From: Brugia malayi
Lineage: Eukaryota; Nematoda; Chromadorea; Rhabditida; Onchocercidae
DNA length: 64,000 nucleotides
Assembly: GCF_000002995.4 (NCBI RefSeq)
Contig: NW_025062479.1
Location: forward strand, 24,544,221-24,608,220
Reading direction: 5' to 3'
The notes under the pieces were generated by a model. The model did not search any database. It saw only the letters and a list, made by a program, of their open reading frames with translations, and had not been told where the DNA came from. The translations under genes and the position numbers were made by a program. Of this stretch, positions 1 to 15,940 are shown piece after piece (positions within the stretch are counted from its first letter, which is position 1; every line of letters begins with the position of its first letter).

Positions 1-200
1 CTCCTCTCTCTCTCTCCCTCTCTCCCTTTCTCATTTCTTATGTTACTTTTTTGTTATATTTTATTTTGACATCAATAAAAAAGCTAAACTTAAGATTTGC
101 TTACTTCCATTTTCATTTCCTCTCTTTCTTTCTTTTACCCTCCCTCCCTCTCTCTCTCTCCCTTTTATTTTTCATGCAACTTTTTTGTTATATTTTATTT
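1..200. repeat. CT-rich microsatellite in a ~133-bp direct repeat
   Basis: Two (TC)n/CCCTC tracts (about 1-30 and 140-165) are each followed by the same T-rich block (from about 46 and 179), so the segment is a degenerate direct duplication with a period near 133 bp. No coding potential is seen. Confidence 0.6.
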
Positions 201-659
201 TTATAATTTGCTGCATTTTGTTTTTTTTTTTTAGCATTTAACAGAGAAAATTTATTCAAATAATTTGAGTTTATAATTTTTAGTTAAAATTTTTTTCAAA
301 TAATTTTTAGCTATTTTCAATTAATTGAGTTTATATTTTTAGCTATTTTCAATTAATTGAGTTTTATTTTTAGCTATTTAAGCTTTTTTTTTTTTTTTAA
401 TAACTTTTAGCTATTTTTAACTAATTTGAGATTATAAAATTGAGATTGTAATAACTTTTAGCATTTAAGCATTCGAGAAAACATTTTTCAACTATTTCAC
501 CTGTCGCATAATATCATTTGTGATTATAAATTATGCTAAAATAACAATAACAATTATAATAATAAGTTCAAAGTAAAATGAAATTGGTAAATTTGTAAAA
601 AATATGAAATATTATTGTAAAAAATATGAAATATTAATTAAGCAAATAAATAATTTGTT

Positions 660-1265
660 TACAAATCACAAATCACAGTAATATATTCCTATAATTTGTT
701 TACCATATCAAATTACAGTAATATATTTTCACAATTAGTTTACAATCACAAATTACAGTAATATATTTTTATAATTTGTTTACAATCACAAATCACAGTA
801 ATATATTCCTATAATTTGTTTACCATATCAAATTACAGTAATATATTTTCACAATTAGTTTACAATCACAAATTACAGTAATATATTCCTATAATTTGTT
901 TACAATCACAAATCACAGTAATATATTCCTATAATTTGTTTACAATCACAAATCACAGTAATATATTCCTATAATTTGTTTACAATCACAAATTACAGTA
1001 ATATATTTTTATAATTTGTTTACAATCACAAATTACAGTAATATATTTTTATAATTTGTTTACAGTCACAAATTACAGTAATATATTTTTATAATTTGTT
1101 TACAATCACAAATTACAGTAATATATTTTTATAATTTGTTTACAATCACAAATTACAGTAATATATTTTTATAATTTGTTTACAGTCACAAATTACAGTA
1201 ATATATTTTTATAATTTGTTTACAATCACAAATTACAGTAATATATTCCTATAATTTGTTTACAA
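660..1265. repeat. 40-bp minisatellite, about 15 copies
   Basis: The block CAGTAATATATT recurs every 40 bp from about 676 to 1245, each time followed by ATAATTTGTTTAC and CAAATTACAG or CAAATCACAG. A minority variant (ACCATATCA and ACAATTAGTT) appears twice in the first third, so copies were duplicated in blocks. Confidence 0.9.
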
Positions 1266-1911
1266 GTCATCGAAATATATTATTGGCATTTAATAAAAGC
1301 CTTTATGGCAGTAATTTTTAATTTTTAATTATCAGATGAATGATGTCATAAATGCAAATTAGGTTTGAAAGTGATATGACGTTAAAAGGTAAATAAGAAA
1401 TTTGCTAAGCTAATTTAATATAAAATATCCATTACTTTAGGAAAGAAAAAAAAAAAAAATTTTTTTTCTTTTCTAGAATTTAAAAATGAAAAAATGACTT
1501 TTTTAAATTTTAGAAAATTGATTAAATTAGTAAAAATTTGAAACTTTTAAGCTTTTTTATTTTCTGTTTTTCCATTTTTGTATTACCATTTTTAATTTTC
1601 GATTTTTGTTTTTTTTTTTAAGTTTTTAAGTGCAATTTCAACTTTTAATTTTTAATTTTTTGTAACCAGACTAAATCTAAAATTTTTCTTTTCTTGCTAA
1701 TATAAAGAAAAATATGCTGAAATTTCAGAAATAACTTTGAAATTTATTCTCAATTGAAAATTGATTCTTTAAAATTTTAAAAAAAGTAGCATTTATCACA
1801 ATAATATCACGTCATTCTTCAATTTTATTCATTTATTTTATTTTTATTTATTTAATTTTTTTTTCGTTTGTTTTTTTAGGTGTGATTTTAATGATTAATA
1901 ATTTATTATTA

Positions 1912-2190
1912 AATGTTGATTATTTATCATTGAATATTGATCACTTATCACTGAATATTGATCATTTATCATTAGATACTAATCATTTATCATCAAATAT
2001 TAATCATTTATCATTGAATATTGACCATATATCATTGATTATCAATTATTTGTTATTGAATTTTGATCATTTATCATTGAATATTGATCATTTATCATTG
2101 AATATTGATCATTTATCATTGAATATTGATCATTTATCATTGAATATTGATCATTTATCACTGAATATTGATCATTTATCATTTTTAGAT
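1912..2190. repeat. 21-bp minisatellite, about 13 copies
   Basis: The unit ATCATTTATCATTGAATATT plus one base repeats with period 21, clean in the last six copies and diverged in the earlier ones. Because 21 is a multiple of 3 it creates open frames on both strands, which I regard as spurious. Confidence 0.9.
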
Positions 2191-3079
2191 TGTTTTTTAA
2201 TGATCTTTTTGAAATTTTGAAACAAAAAAAAAAAAAACGATCAAATTTGTGATACATTCGATATGATCGCTTGGTGGTTCACATTTATTTATATTCTATT
2301 GATTTATGATAAAATTGAAATTACTACAGAGCTGAATTCGTCTGTACCATTCAGTGTAACTCGAATTGAGGTATATATTTTCCGGTTTTCCAGTTTTCCG
2401 GTTTTTTTTTTTTGTTTCATACGCGATTTTTTACTTTTCTCTAAATTCCTATATATTTAAAGTTATTCCTCATTCATTTATAGATTTATTTTTAATTTTT
2501 GTAATTCTTCTTATTTTCAAAAATTATTTTATGCATTGTGCTATTAAATTTGTAAAATTTTTTTATTCACAAAATTTTAAATTTAAAAAAAAATTATTAA
2601 TTTCAATTAAATTTGAATTTATTTCAAAATTTTTTAAAAAAAAAATAATATTTTAGGAATTATTTCGTGTTTTATATGGATCAAAACCATTATTTTTGGT
2701 ACGACGAAATAGCAAACAGCAAGAAAAATATATGGAATATAGCTGATTTGTACTGAATAATTTCAGGTTGCAAAAAAATAAAAAAATAATAATATTTGAA
2801 AATTTGAAATGCATAAAATTATTTGAATTGAAATTATCATTCAAATAATGCATAAATTATATTTAATTTTAGGATGTCTTCATCATGCATATTACACAAC
2901 AAAATTTTTTATCATTAAAAAATGAATTTATAAAGAAAAAAAAAATGAAAAAAAAAATTAAATTAAAAATTAAATCAAATTTCATTCTTATAAATTCAAT
3001 TTATTTTGATAAATTATATCAATAAAATATTTAAATATGTTTAAATAAAATATTACAACATTATTTATATGCAACATTT

Positions 3080-3480
3080 TAAAATCAAAATTAAAACTAA
3101 AAAAAGCTCTTTAAAAACTTAGTAAAACTAAAGATATTGTCACATGTGGAATAAATAATAAATAAATTTGTAAATTATCAATTTAGATTTTTTAAGTTAA
3201 ATAAATTTAGAACTTATTTAGGAAAAATTAGAAATTGAAAAATTCTTCATGCAAAATTTATTTCATAGTAACGTTTTAAAAGCTTAAAATTTATTTAATA
3301 ATAACATTTTAAAATTAAAACTAAAAAAAAAAATCATTAAAAACTTAGTAAAACTAAAGATATTGTCGCATGTGGAATAAATAATAAATAAATTTGTAAA
3401 TTATCAATTGAGATTTTTAAAGTTAAATAAATTTAGAAATGATTTAGGAAAAAATAGAAATTGAAAAATTTGTCATGAAA
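3080..3480. repeat. Diverged direct duplication, period about 226 bp
   Basis: A segment containing GATATTGTCACATGTGGAAT (about 3133) recurs at about 3359 with one change (TCGCATG). Flanking sequence (AACTTAGTAAAACTAAA before, AATAAATTTGTAAATTATCA after) is shared as well. Confidence 0.8.
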
Positions 3481-5682
3481 AATTTATTTAATAAATTTAT
3501 TAAAAATTTATTTATATAATAGCAATTAGCTAATAATTTTTGTTTAATTATCAACTTTGCTAATTAATTATGCAATTTTTTGCTATTATATATGATTAGC
3601 TAATTGCTTATTAAATTTTTTCTTTTTTGAATTAATTAAAAATTATTAACAAATATTAAGTTTTGAATTTATTAAGTTTAACATTATTAAATTTTTGAAT
3701 TATAAATTTATCATTATATATTAATATACATATTTTGTAAACATATTTGATTGTTTATGCAAATAATTTTGAAAATTATCAATTAAATTTTTTTTAAGTT
3801 AAACAAATTTAGAATTAATCGATTTAGAAATTGAAAATGCAATTTTTTAACAAATATTGAAGAAAAAAAAAAAAAAAAGGAAATCATAAAATATTTAAAT
3901 ACTTTATAAAATATGAATAAATAATAAATAAATAAATAATTTATAATTTTATATAAATGTTATAACTTTTATTACTATTTATAACCTGAATGAAAGAAGA
4001 AAAAAAAATTAGTAAATATTTGTTGAAAATTTTTAGAAAAAAAAAAAAAAAAATCCATTAATAAAAATATTTTTTAGTTTTTCTTTTGGTATAAATTTTT
4101 TTTTTTTTTTTTTTTTTGCTCGAATAATTCCATTGCTAACACTTAAAGTAAATATATTTGCTATGATATTGCATATTTTTGAATCTTTTAATGCTATATA
4201 TAAAAATTAAATTTTAAAAATCATTAAAAAAAAAAAAAGAATGCAAAATTATATTTTCAAATTTTAGAAATAATAGATTTCCTTTTTTTAAAACTGTGAA
4301 TTAATAAATTTGAAGATGAAATACATTCTCATATAAGTTTATAGATTAAATTTTAAATTAAAATTGTATAAATTGTAAAAGAAATGAAGAAATAGAGTTT
4401 AAATTTTGAATGAAAGTAAGAAAAAAAAAGCAAAATTTAAGAGAAAATTGTTTTGTTTACTAATTTTTGTTGACAATTTTTTAATTTTTTTGAAATTAAG
4501 TATTTAAGTTACAAATATGACATAAAATTAGAATTAAATTTGAATATAAAATATTCAATTTTTCATTTATAAATTATCTAAATTAGAGTAAATATGTTAA
4601 AATTATTTAATATGAAATTATATTTATTGAATAAAAAACGACACCACTCATTCAACTATTAATTTTTCATATATTTGGAGAGAAAAAAAAAAAAAAAACT
4701 TTAAAATAAAAGCACAAAATGATTGAAATAATATTTGCAAAAGATATTTTCCATTTTAATTTCAAATTATAGCAGTATAATTAGTTATCGAATATATTTC
4801 ATTTCTTTCACATATGAAAGTGGAAAATATAATACATATAAAAATATATCATTTTGTAAATTATTTTGCAACTATTGTTGAAATAAATTTAGCAGACTTA
4901 ATTATTGCTATTAGAAATTTTCATTTAGCAATTTTCATTAGCATTTAAACATTCAATACTTCAAATACTTTTTTTGACAAAAAAAAAAAAAAAAAAAAAA
5001 CTTTCTGATAATTCTAGTCTAAAAATAATTCCTTATTTTAATATTCATATTTAAATTGAAGGCTTCATTAGATGACAAAATTTTTTAGTAGTTCAAATCA
5101 AAAGTTAATTAATAATGTTATCTCTTAACATTATATAACTTTTCTTCAGAATCATTTTTCATCTCTCATATTCAAACAGAGAGTAATACTTTAATCTTTG
5201 TACATATGTATATATTTCAATGAAAAATCAAATAACTGAATATGAAACATGATCAAAATATAGCATATAATAAATTGAAATGACACAATTTGTATATCAT
5301 ACATGAAATAAAAATTTACTAAAATAAAATCTAAGGCAAAAAAAAAAAAAAATAATAATTTTGCAAAAGCAGCAAATTTCATCAATTCCATTTCACATTC
5401 TTGCATTTTCTCATTTTATTATTTGAAAAAATGAAAACTTTCTAATTATTTATTGCATCTATTAGCAAGATTATAGTGAAATGAAGCTTGCAACATCGTC
5501 AAAAAAAAAAATTTGAAAAAAATGAAAAAAAAAAGCATAATTCTACAGCACTTGGCAAAAAAAAAAAAAAACCAAATCTATTAACTATCGTTAAAATATT
5601 CTCAAAAAAAAAAAAAAAAAATGCCTAAATTTTGATCAAATTTTGAAAAATAATTTCTTTTTCTTTTTTTTTTTTTTTTTTT

Positions 5683-6438
5683 CTACTCAAATTTTGATCC
5701 TTTCTTGAATGCCCATGTTCGTAAAGGTGTTGCTCCTTGTCGTCTTCCTATTACTTTACCGAATGACTTTTCATCATCTTCATAATCACTATGTTGCCTT
5801 GATGCAGCAATCATATTTCGACGCTCAACGGTTGCATTACGTCCTAATGTTACCGTTTCTGCGGTATATTGTTGCCGTTGTTGCGCAGCGTAATTATTTG
5901 ATAATTCAACTGCTGTCCGCAACATTTCCTGATGAAATTGTCGTGAATGATCTGTATTCAATGTACGTGTTAAACTCTCAATTGCTGCAAATAGTTTACG
6001 ATTTGCAAAAATGGTACTGTTGAGTTGTTGTGATGATGTTACGGCAGGCTCATGCAATGCTACATGTTGAATATTTCGTCGTAACTCATACGGTTCATCA
6101 TGTTGACGTTGTTCAACTATATGACCTCCACCCATTCTTCGATGCTCTGTCATTCCTTCAGTTGCTGCTACTGCTTCTAAAATTAACAACACAACAAATA
6201 TTCCTAATGAAATCTAGCAAAAATAAAATAAACATGTTATATATTAATATTATTTCAAAATAATTCAAGTTTCTTTTGTTCTTTTTTTTTTCTTTTTTTT
6301 TTGATAAAACTATGAATCTTTACATTTAATTATTGCATTAAATACTGATACGGATATAGAATTATTTACTACTTAAAAAATAAACACGATGCAAACAAAA
6401 ACCCTTCTCTTTTCTTCTCCCTTCTTTAAAAGAAGCAT
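5683..6438 (-). CDS. Small unknown protein, possibly secreted or membrane-anchored
   Basis: I do not recognise this protein. The main exon is 6213-5683, opened by a TTTTTGCTAG acceptor and ending in TAG. It begins with a hydrophobic stretch (ISLGIFVVLLILEAVAA) followed by a polar, Arg/Gln/His-rich region of about 155 residues that ends KKGSKFE. The hydrophobic start needs an upstream Met. A 12-codon exon at 6438-6403 (MLLLKKGEEKRR), ending before GTTTTT, joins in phase 0 and would give a basic n-region plus an h-region, as in a signal peptide or signal anchor; the total would be 188 residues. That ATG lies one base beyond the stop codon of the upstream gene on the same strand, so the pair may be co-transcribed. 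If this first exon is wrong, an internal Met at 6153 would give 156 residues. The exon body looks coding; the N-terminus is inference. Confidence 0.55.
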
Positions 6439-6439
6439 A

Positions 6440-9400
6440 TTATGATAACAAACTTCGTTCAAGACGATCCACTTCGGTTAATACATCATTGTATTCACGC
6501 ATCACTTCATCATCAGCATTATCAATGTTGATCTGATCGACATTATCTACATCCACATCATTATCATTATCATCATTACCGTCTCTATCTCTATCTTCAT
6601 CTCCATCACCAATGTCATCATCATCATCACCATCACCATTATCATCATCATCGTCATCGCCATCATCATAATCTTGTAGTAGATAATACTGCACATCGCT
6701 ATTTTCCTCACTATTACGCAAGAAACCATCTGTTGCTTTCTCGTCTCTATCACCAGGTAATACAGATAAGCTAACATGATTGCCCTGCTGTAATACGCGT
6801 TTACCAGGCTCCTTGAAAAGAACACAATAACAATCTTTGTTTTTTTTTTTTTAAGTTCCTATAATTTTTTACATTTTCCGCCATAAAATCTCCTGGCTTG
6901 AAAAACTCATAAGAATTCTTTTAAAAATCATTTTTAAAATTTTGATTTAGTCAATTTGAACTAAGTGATTTGAGAAGACATTAGGAAAACATAGAAATTC
7001 ACTAACGGTTCTGTTGGAAAATAGTGAAATTTGTTCTGGTGGCTCTGGCACAATACTATCTCTTTCGAAAGAACCAGATGGAGCTGGTTCTTGATCGGTG
7101 GTATAAATTTCACTTTCGCTAACCACATCCAGTAATTCAAGACATCCATTCTCACCACTACCAGCTCCTGAGATACTGTAAAAAAAACAAAAACAAAAAA
7201 CAGTCATTTCTTTTATAACGAATAAATTTTTTCAATAAAATAATTAGAAATATAATAAAATGCATCAAATATCACTTATGAACATATGAATATTTTAAAA
7301 ATGTGCTTTCTTATCAATATATGTTACCTTTATATGAACTTCAAAATTCTATGTTATATAACATAAATCCTTAAGATAAATTATGTTTTCAAAACATTAA
7401 AGATTAACATAAAAAAAACAAACCATGATTGATCACCATCATCATCAAGTTCTTCAACTTCACCACTGAAATTACTGAAAATTAAAGTATAAAAAGAAAT
7501 CAAAAAATAAAAAAATAACAAAATTTACAAATGTAAATTGAACAGTTGGTAAAAAACAAAAAAAAAAAAAAAAAAAAAGAATTAACAAGAATGCACTCTT
7601 TGATTTTTTTCTAAAAATTAAATTGATTCATACTACTTTATCTAGATTATTCCTAACAATTGATAGAAAAAAAAAAAAAAATAATATGAAGCAAACCTTC
7701 CTTCATTTCGGAAACTATAATTCGCAGTGTCATAATTTCCTCTTTTCATACCTCTTCGTGTAGCAGATGGTGGAGGAATATTACGCCACCAATCTTTACT
7801 ACCAACTCGATCAATATTTTCGATACCAGCATCGTGTGCTCGCTTCTGCAATGATATCTTAGGCAAATATTATAATATATATGATCAGTTCTTTTCATAA
7901 ATAACTGCTACGAAACGAAAATGAAAACAAAATTTTCTACAGGCAAACATTCATTCGTAGTTTCATTAAATCATAATTAACTCTAACAAAAAATCCAGAA
8001 AAAAGTCAACTCTAATTAAAGTTTTTTCAAAAGTTAGCTCATCAAACTTCAAATGGCAAATAAAATGCACTCAAATATGCTTTTCTATTAGGTTTGTTTA
8101 AAATGATTTCAAGCACCTTATATTGATAATTTGCCAGGAAAAAAAAAAGAAAGCAAAATATTTTTCTACTTTTTCTACTGTCGAGAAATATTACAAAAAT
8201 ATTTCGGAATAATTGAATAACTGAATCAAATAATGTAGAAATTCCTGGCATAAAGTTGTTAAATTTGGAATATTTTTTAGACAAATGATTCATTACATAA
8301 TATTTTCAAACAACTAAGTTTATATCTAACTATTAAAAAGTTGTAAACTCATAATCAGGATTAATTCAATAAATACAACCCTTTAATTTACTGAGAATTC
8401 TCTTTATCCTATCATCTTCTCAGCTCATTTACTGACCAAAAAAAAAAAAAAAAGATTTTATTCATGTTTACACCATTCGTAAACAATGATACTTGGTTTG
8501 ATCCAATTTCACTACCAAAACTGCGTTAAATCGCTACTAAACAATAGTCTCAATCAAATTCCTACAAAATTTTCCTGAGAATAATCAAGAAAAACGATTT
8601 AATGATCAATTCTACCGGAAATATTCTGTGATTATAGTCTCATCAGACATATGAAAAATAAACCCTTCGTTAATGGATGAAACCTTTTGCTACAACTATT
8701 CGTCTGCCGAACGCCAAAAATCTCCATTACTAACACAGATACAAGTAATGTAAACATAGCTAACAAAAAGTAGAATTTTCTCATTAATGATTTACAAATA
8801 AAGTATAGAGAGTGAAAAATGAAATAAACAAACATAAAAAGAAACTAACAGCACTTCTCCATAGTTTCATGATAACTTTGTTCATCACATCCCACGTCGG
8901 ATATTCATCTGAATTTAGCAAACCTTTAGGTGCCAAACTCTCTGCTCTGAGAGCTCGTAACCGACCCTAAAAATGAAAAAAAAAAAAAAGAAAACCAGAT
9001 GATTCACAGAAATACTGACTCATAGAGGATACTTTTGGGGGTGAAACTACCAAATACTGCTCAATAATATATATATAAACACATACTTAATTGATTTTGT
9101 TGCCTAGCTCGTATTGCTGAAGCTACCTTATAAGCCGACCCATCCATCATTTTTGTTTTATAATTTTATAATTGAAAATTCTTTGTGAACCTTGGAGAAA
9201 AAATGATAATTACCCTATTCCAAGCCTCTTTCGGGCTCATAATAGCGTTGTAAACATCAAGACGAGCTTCCCTATCGAACTGTCGGTTAACAATATTGGA
9301 AAATGTAAACAATTCACATTTTAAATTGTGGACTGGATTAACATCACCTACCAAATGACCTGTAATAAAAAAAAAATGAAATGTGCAAATATCAGCTTGA

Positions 9401-11537
9401 ACTTGCAATTCAATTACATTAATCTCCCTTAAATTAACATCGGAAACTATGCAATCAGCAGTAAACAAAATTGGCATTGGTATTTCAGCAAATTATTCTA
9501 GAATTTAACCAATCATTTATTGGTAGGATTTAAATAAAAAATTCAGAAATAACCATCAGCAAGTTTTATTTGGGCAATTGGATCGCCAGGTTCCTTTGCC
9601 ATTGTCTCACATCCTGAACAACGATAATAACATCGTGAATTGCGTGCTTGGTTTAGTCGATAAACACGAAACCTGATAAATAGTAAATAGTTGAATATTA
9701 TATGAATATCGTATTTATTTCAGATAAAACACACATGCAATATTCCTAACCATAAAATACTTTAAATTTTAAGTCTAAAACTAGAAATTCTAAACTTTAA
9801 AAATGATAAATAGGACCAACTTATCAGTCCCAGTAACAGGGATGGCGATATCAGTCCATTTAAAGCGTCGATTTAGAAGGAATACATAAGGATGCAACAT
9901 TAACGGGCGCTGACCGGTTATTAATTCTTGAAGAAGAGCACATCTGCAAAAAATTAAAACAAATAAGACGAAGTAAACATGTAACTATAACTTTAGCAAA
10001 TTTTAAGACTTAAAGTTCTCAAACAAATTATTTTTTTATATAGCAAATATATACATTCTTCAAATCCCTCAAATCACCTCCACAAATATTATCATTTTGG
10101 AATTAAACTTGAAAACACAGGCAATATAAACTTATAATATTCATCATAATCATTTCTTGCATTTTTTTTCCACTCCTAACACCCAATATATTAGTTAAAA
10201 ATCAAGTTTGAAAGAAGGAAATTAACTAGATCGATGGAATGATAAATGTTTCATTTAGAAGAACATCACACTCTACCTTTCTCTATCTTCGTCTGTAAAA
10301 TATTCTTCTGAATTATCAGTCTTTTGCAACGGCACATTGAATACAACTGATGAAGCTAATCCTTTACTGGCTTCTGCAAACGCCTGCTGAAATATATTCA
10401 TCCTATGTAACTATAAATCTTGAGTGAAAAATAAGTCATCAATTTATTTCAGTTTGAAAAAAAAAAAAAAAATCAACGTCTTACAACATTTAATTAATTA
10501 ATAAGAAGCAACTAGACATAAAAGAATATTTGAACATCAAAGTATATGAAGTTTTTGAAGGTATTTACGGATGTGGTCGTCGCGTATATATTATTGATGG
10601 CGAAAACTTTGTGCTAAACAATCAGGAGAAATTGATAGTTCCATTCAGGGGTTAACAGAAATATGGATAAAAATCTTTAAAAAATACCAAAATCTATTTG
10701 AAACAATTAAAAATAAATAAATCACATCCTTACCTGGAATTGTGCGATTTGAGCAGGATGCAAATCACCCAAAGTTATAGTACCAAGCACTTTCGGCTGC
10801 TGTTGCTGACATAGTTGTGGCTGTAAATTAGCAGAAATATCCCTAAAAATGGAAGTCTCATTCTCTAACTCTTCAATATTATTGCAAATAAATATTGCAA
10901 AAAAAAAAAGTTTTACATTTCATTATTCTAAAAATAAAGAATTTAAAACATTCCCCATACTTTTTTATTCTTCATATTCGTTAGTGATGCTCAATATATC
11001 ATGTAATTTAAAAAAATAATTACTAACAAATTTCGCTATATAATACTGAAATCTGGGTGACATGTAAAATTAGATGCAGAACGGTAGCATATTTAAGTTC
11101 AATTAAAATTAAATTTAAGTAATAATGACTTACATCTTTCCATCACTGTTAATACTATGTTGAACTTCAACACCATTGACATAATTCTGCAATATCCAAC
11201 AAATGTGAATTTTAAATAAATCTTTATCAATCATTAAAGGTTACTGATGTGAAACTTAAGAAAGTATGACGTTTCTTTAGCCGCATCTACATGACACCTT
11301 GCTAGAATAATATAAGTTTGTGAATGTAAAAAAAAAAAAAAAAAAATCGAATGATAACTTCAGCTTAATTAGTAATGCATGATCAATTAAAATTAAGGGA
11401 AGAAAATTTAATACCTGGAAATTATTGGTAATAGAATCAGCGCCAAATGAATCAGCAATCTGATCAGCAGCTTCTTCATCTGTTATTTCTCCGCGAAGTG
11501 CCCGAACAAATGCCTTCTCAATTAAGGTAGTTAGCAT
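6440..11537 (-). CDS. FLYWCH-like zinc-finger protein with acidic C-terminus (putative)
   Basis: Twelve exons join with consistent phases: 11537-11415, 11186-11134, 10842-10734, 10386-10277, 9943-9821, 9672-9554, 9359-9214, 8966-8850, 7845-7697, 7474-7424, 7175-7007, 6811-6440. The product is 546 residues. The centre (about 130-260) has KFRVYRL, then RCYYRCSGC, then GDVNPVHNLKC: a Cys-x2-Cys pair followed about 35 residues later by His-x3-Cys. This resembles the C2H-type FLYWCH/WRKY-GCM1 zinc fingers and suggests DNA or chromatin binding, but the match is by eye and a specific orthologue is not claimed. The N-terminus (ALRGEITDEEAADQIADSFG) looks helical and a Gln-rich segment follows. The last exon encodes a run dominated by Asp with Gly/Asn/Val (GAT/GAC codons, about 6540-6665), then a short helical tail ending in SLLS. 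There is no signal peptide or membrane segment, so a nuclear protein is likely. The start was chosen as the first Met after a TTTTTTAG acceptor. Confidence 0.75.
6540..6670 (-). repeat. Imperfect (GAT/GAC)n Asp-coding repeat
   Basis: On the plus strand this reads as ATC/ATT/GTC triplets. In the minus-strand frame it codes mostly Asp in the acidic tail of the zinc-finger gene. It is a candidate length-variable coding microsatellite. Confidence 0.8.
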
Positions 11538-14896
<3,359 letters not shown>

Positions 14897-15940
14897 AAAT
14901 AATTTTTGTTATCGATTCATTGTTGTAACTTAAATTCGTATGGTTATAAACAAGTTTCTGCTATTTACAGTAATTTGTGGCATGTTTTAAAGATGTGGAC
15001 ATATTAAAACGTAACCCATTATCCAACCCTTCAGGTAATATGTAAGTATATCCCAGATGATTCTGATTGCTCCTTTAAATTCTTGATTTCAAGACCATTT
15101 CACACGAAAAATACCTGACACCAATTTCAAACATATGTCAAACTTTTAGACTTATTTTTTTCAGACATATTTTATTGCATCAAAAAAAAAAAAAAAATAT
15201 CATTAATTCTCTATGGAACTATGCAATGATCACAGATTATATTGTAGTCATATGAAAACACATCAACTTGAAATTAACCTTTTGATGTGAAACTTAATTG
15301 AAAAAATAATAATCCATTATAGATGGAATGAATGATCTAGAATGTTAGAAAGTGAATAAACATAATGGTGCGTGAAAAAATTTAACTAGTCTGGAAAGTT
15401 TCTTGATCTCTTTCACTCACTCATTGGATCCTGATGTTAATTTAAGCATATGTAATTAAGCGTTTGTTATTTCTTTTGCTAACTTATTTTTCCTTTTCAG
15501 GTAAAAAAAAAAAAATTTTTTTTTCTTTTTTTGTAACAAATCTTTCTTAATTAGTCTACGCTTTATTACTAAGATGCTTTTAAAAAAACTTTTCCTTTTA
15601 ATTATTTACTCAAGCAATTCATTAATCATCAAAAAATGAAAAATTCATTAACCATCAAAAGTTATTCTATCAAAACATTAAAAATTTTAAAAGCATCTTA
15701 GTAATTAGACATTAGACATATATATAGTTAGCCCTATAAAAGTCAGCAAAATTTGACACGCTGAAAAATCTACAATTTTAAATTGATTCAATTAGAAATT
15801 TGAATAGTATGTTGTAATTTTCCTACAATTTCCTACAAAATTTCCTACAAACAATACAATCTAATATAAACTAATTAATATAATTAATCTAATATAAACT
15901 AATTAACATACATACATATATATAAATACATTTACAATAT
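14897..15940. other. Convergent 3' spacer between rpl-11 and V-ATPase subunit H
   Basis: Both neighbours end facing this spacer. It holds AT-rich sequence, poly-A/T tracts and a 20-bp perfect inverted repeat (15565-15584 and 15686-15705). No gene is seen. Confidence 0.6.
15565..15705. repeat. 20-bp perfect inverted repeat with 101-base loop
   Basis: ATTACTAAGATGCTTTTAAA at 15565-15584 is exactly complementary to the sequence at 15686-15705. The loop contains two near copies of AATTCATTAA(C/T)CATCAAAA. Confidence 0.85.

Larger units (their letters stand above)
1..5682. other. Gene-free AT-rich spacer
   Basis: No reading frame with coding-like composition or splice structure is visible on either strand. 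The stretch holds poly-A/T runs, the minisatellites at 660-1265 and 1912-2190, and a diverged direct duplication at 3080-3480. Short open frames here are products of repeats or of T-rich sequence (Phe/Leu/Ile-rich). It lies beyond the 3' end of the minus-strand gene that ends at 5683. Confidence 0.6.

Noticed and set aside
1882..2220. Open frame of 112 codons with Leu-Ser-Asn-Ile-Asp repeats
   Set aside because: It is produced by a 21-bp minisatellite open on both strands, with no splice context or conserved motif.
9088..9140. Exon-like minus-strand segment (DGSAYKVASAIRARQQNQL) between two exons of the zinc-finger gene
   Set aside because: Available splice sites give 40- or 30-base exons that shift the frame or add a stop; the flanking exons join directly in phase 0.
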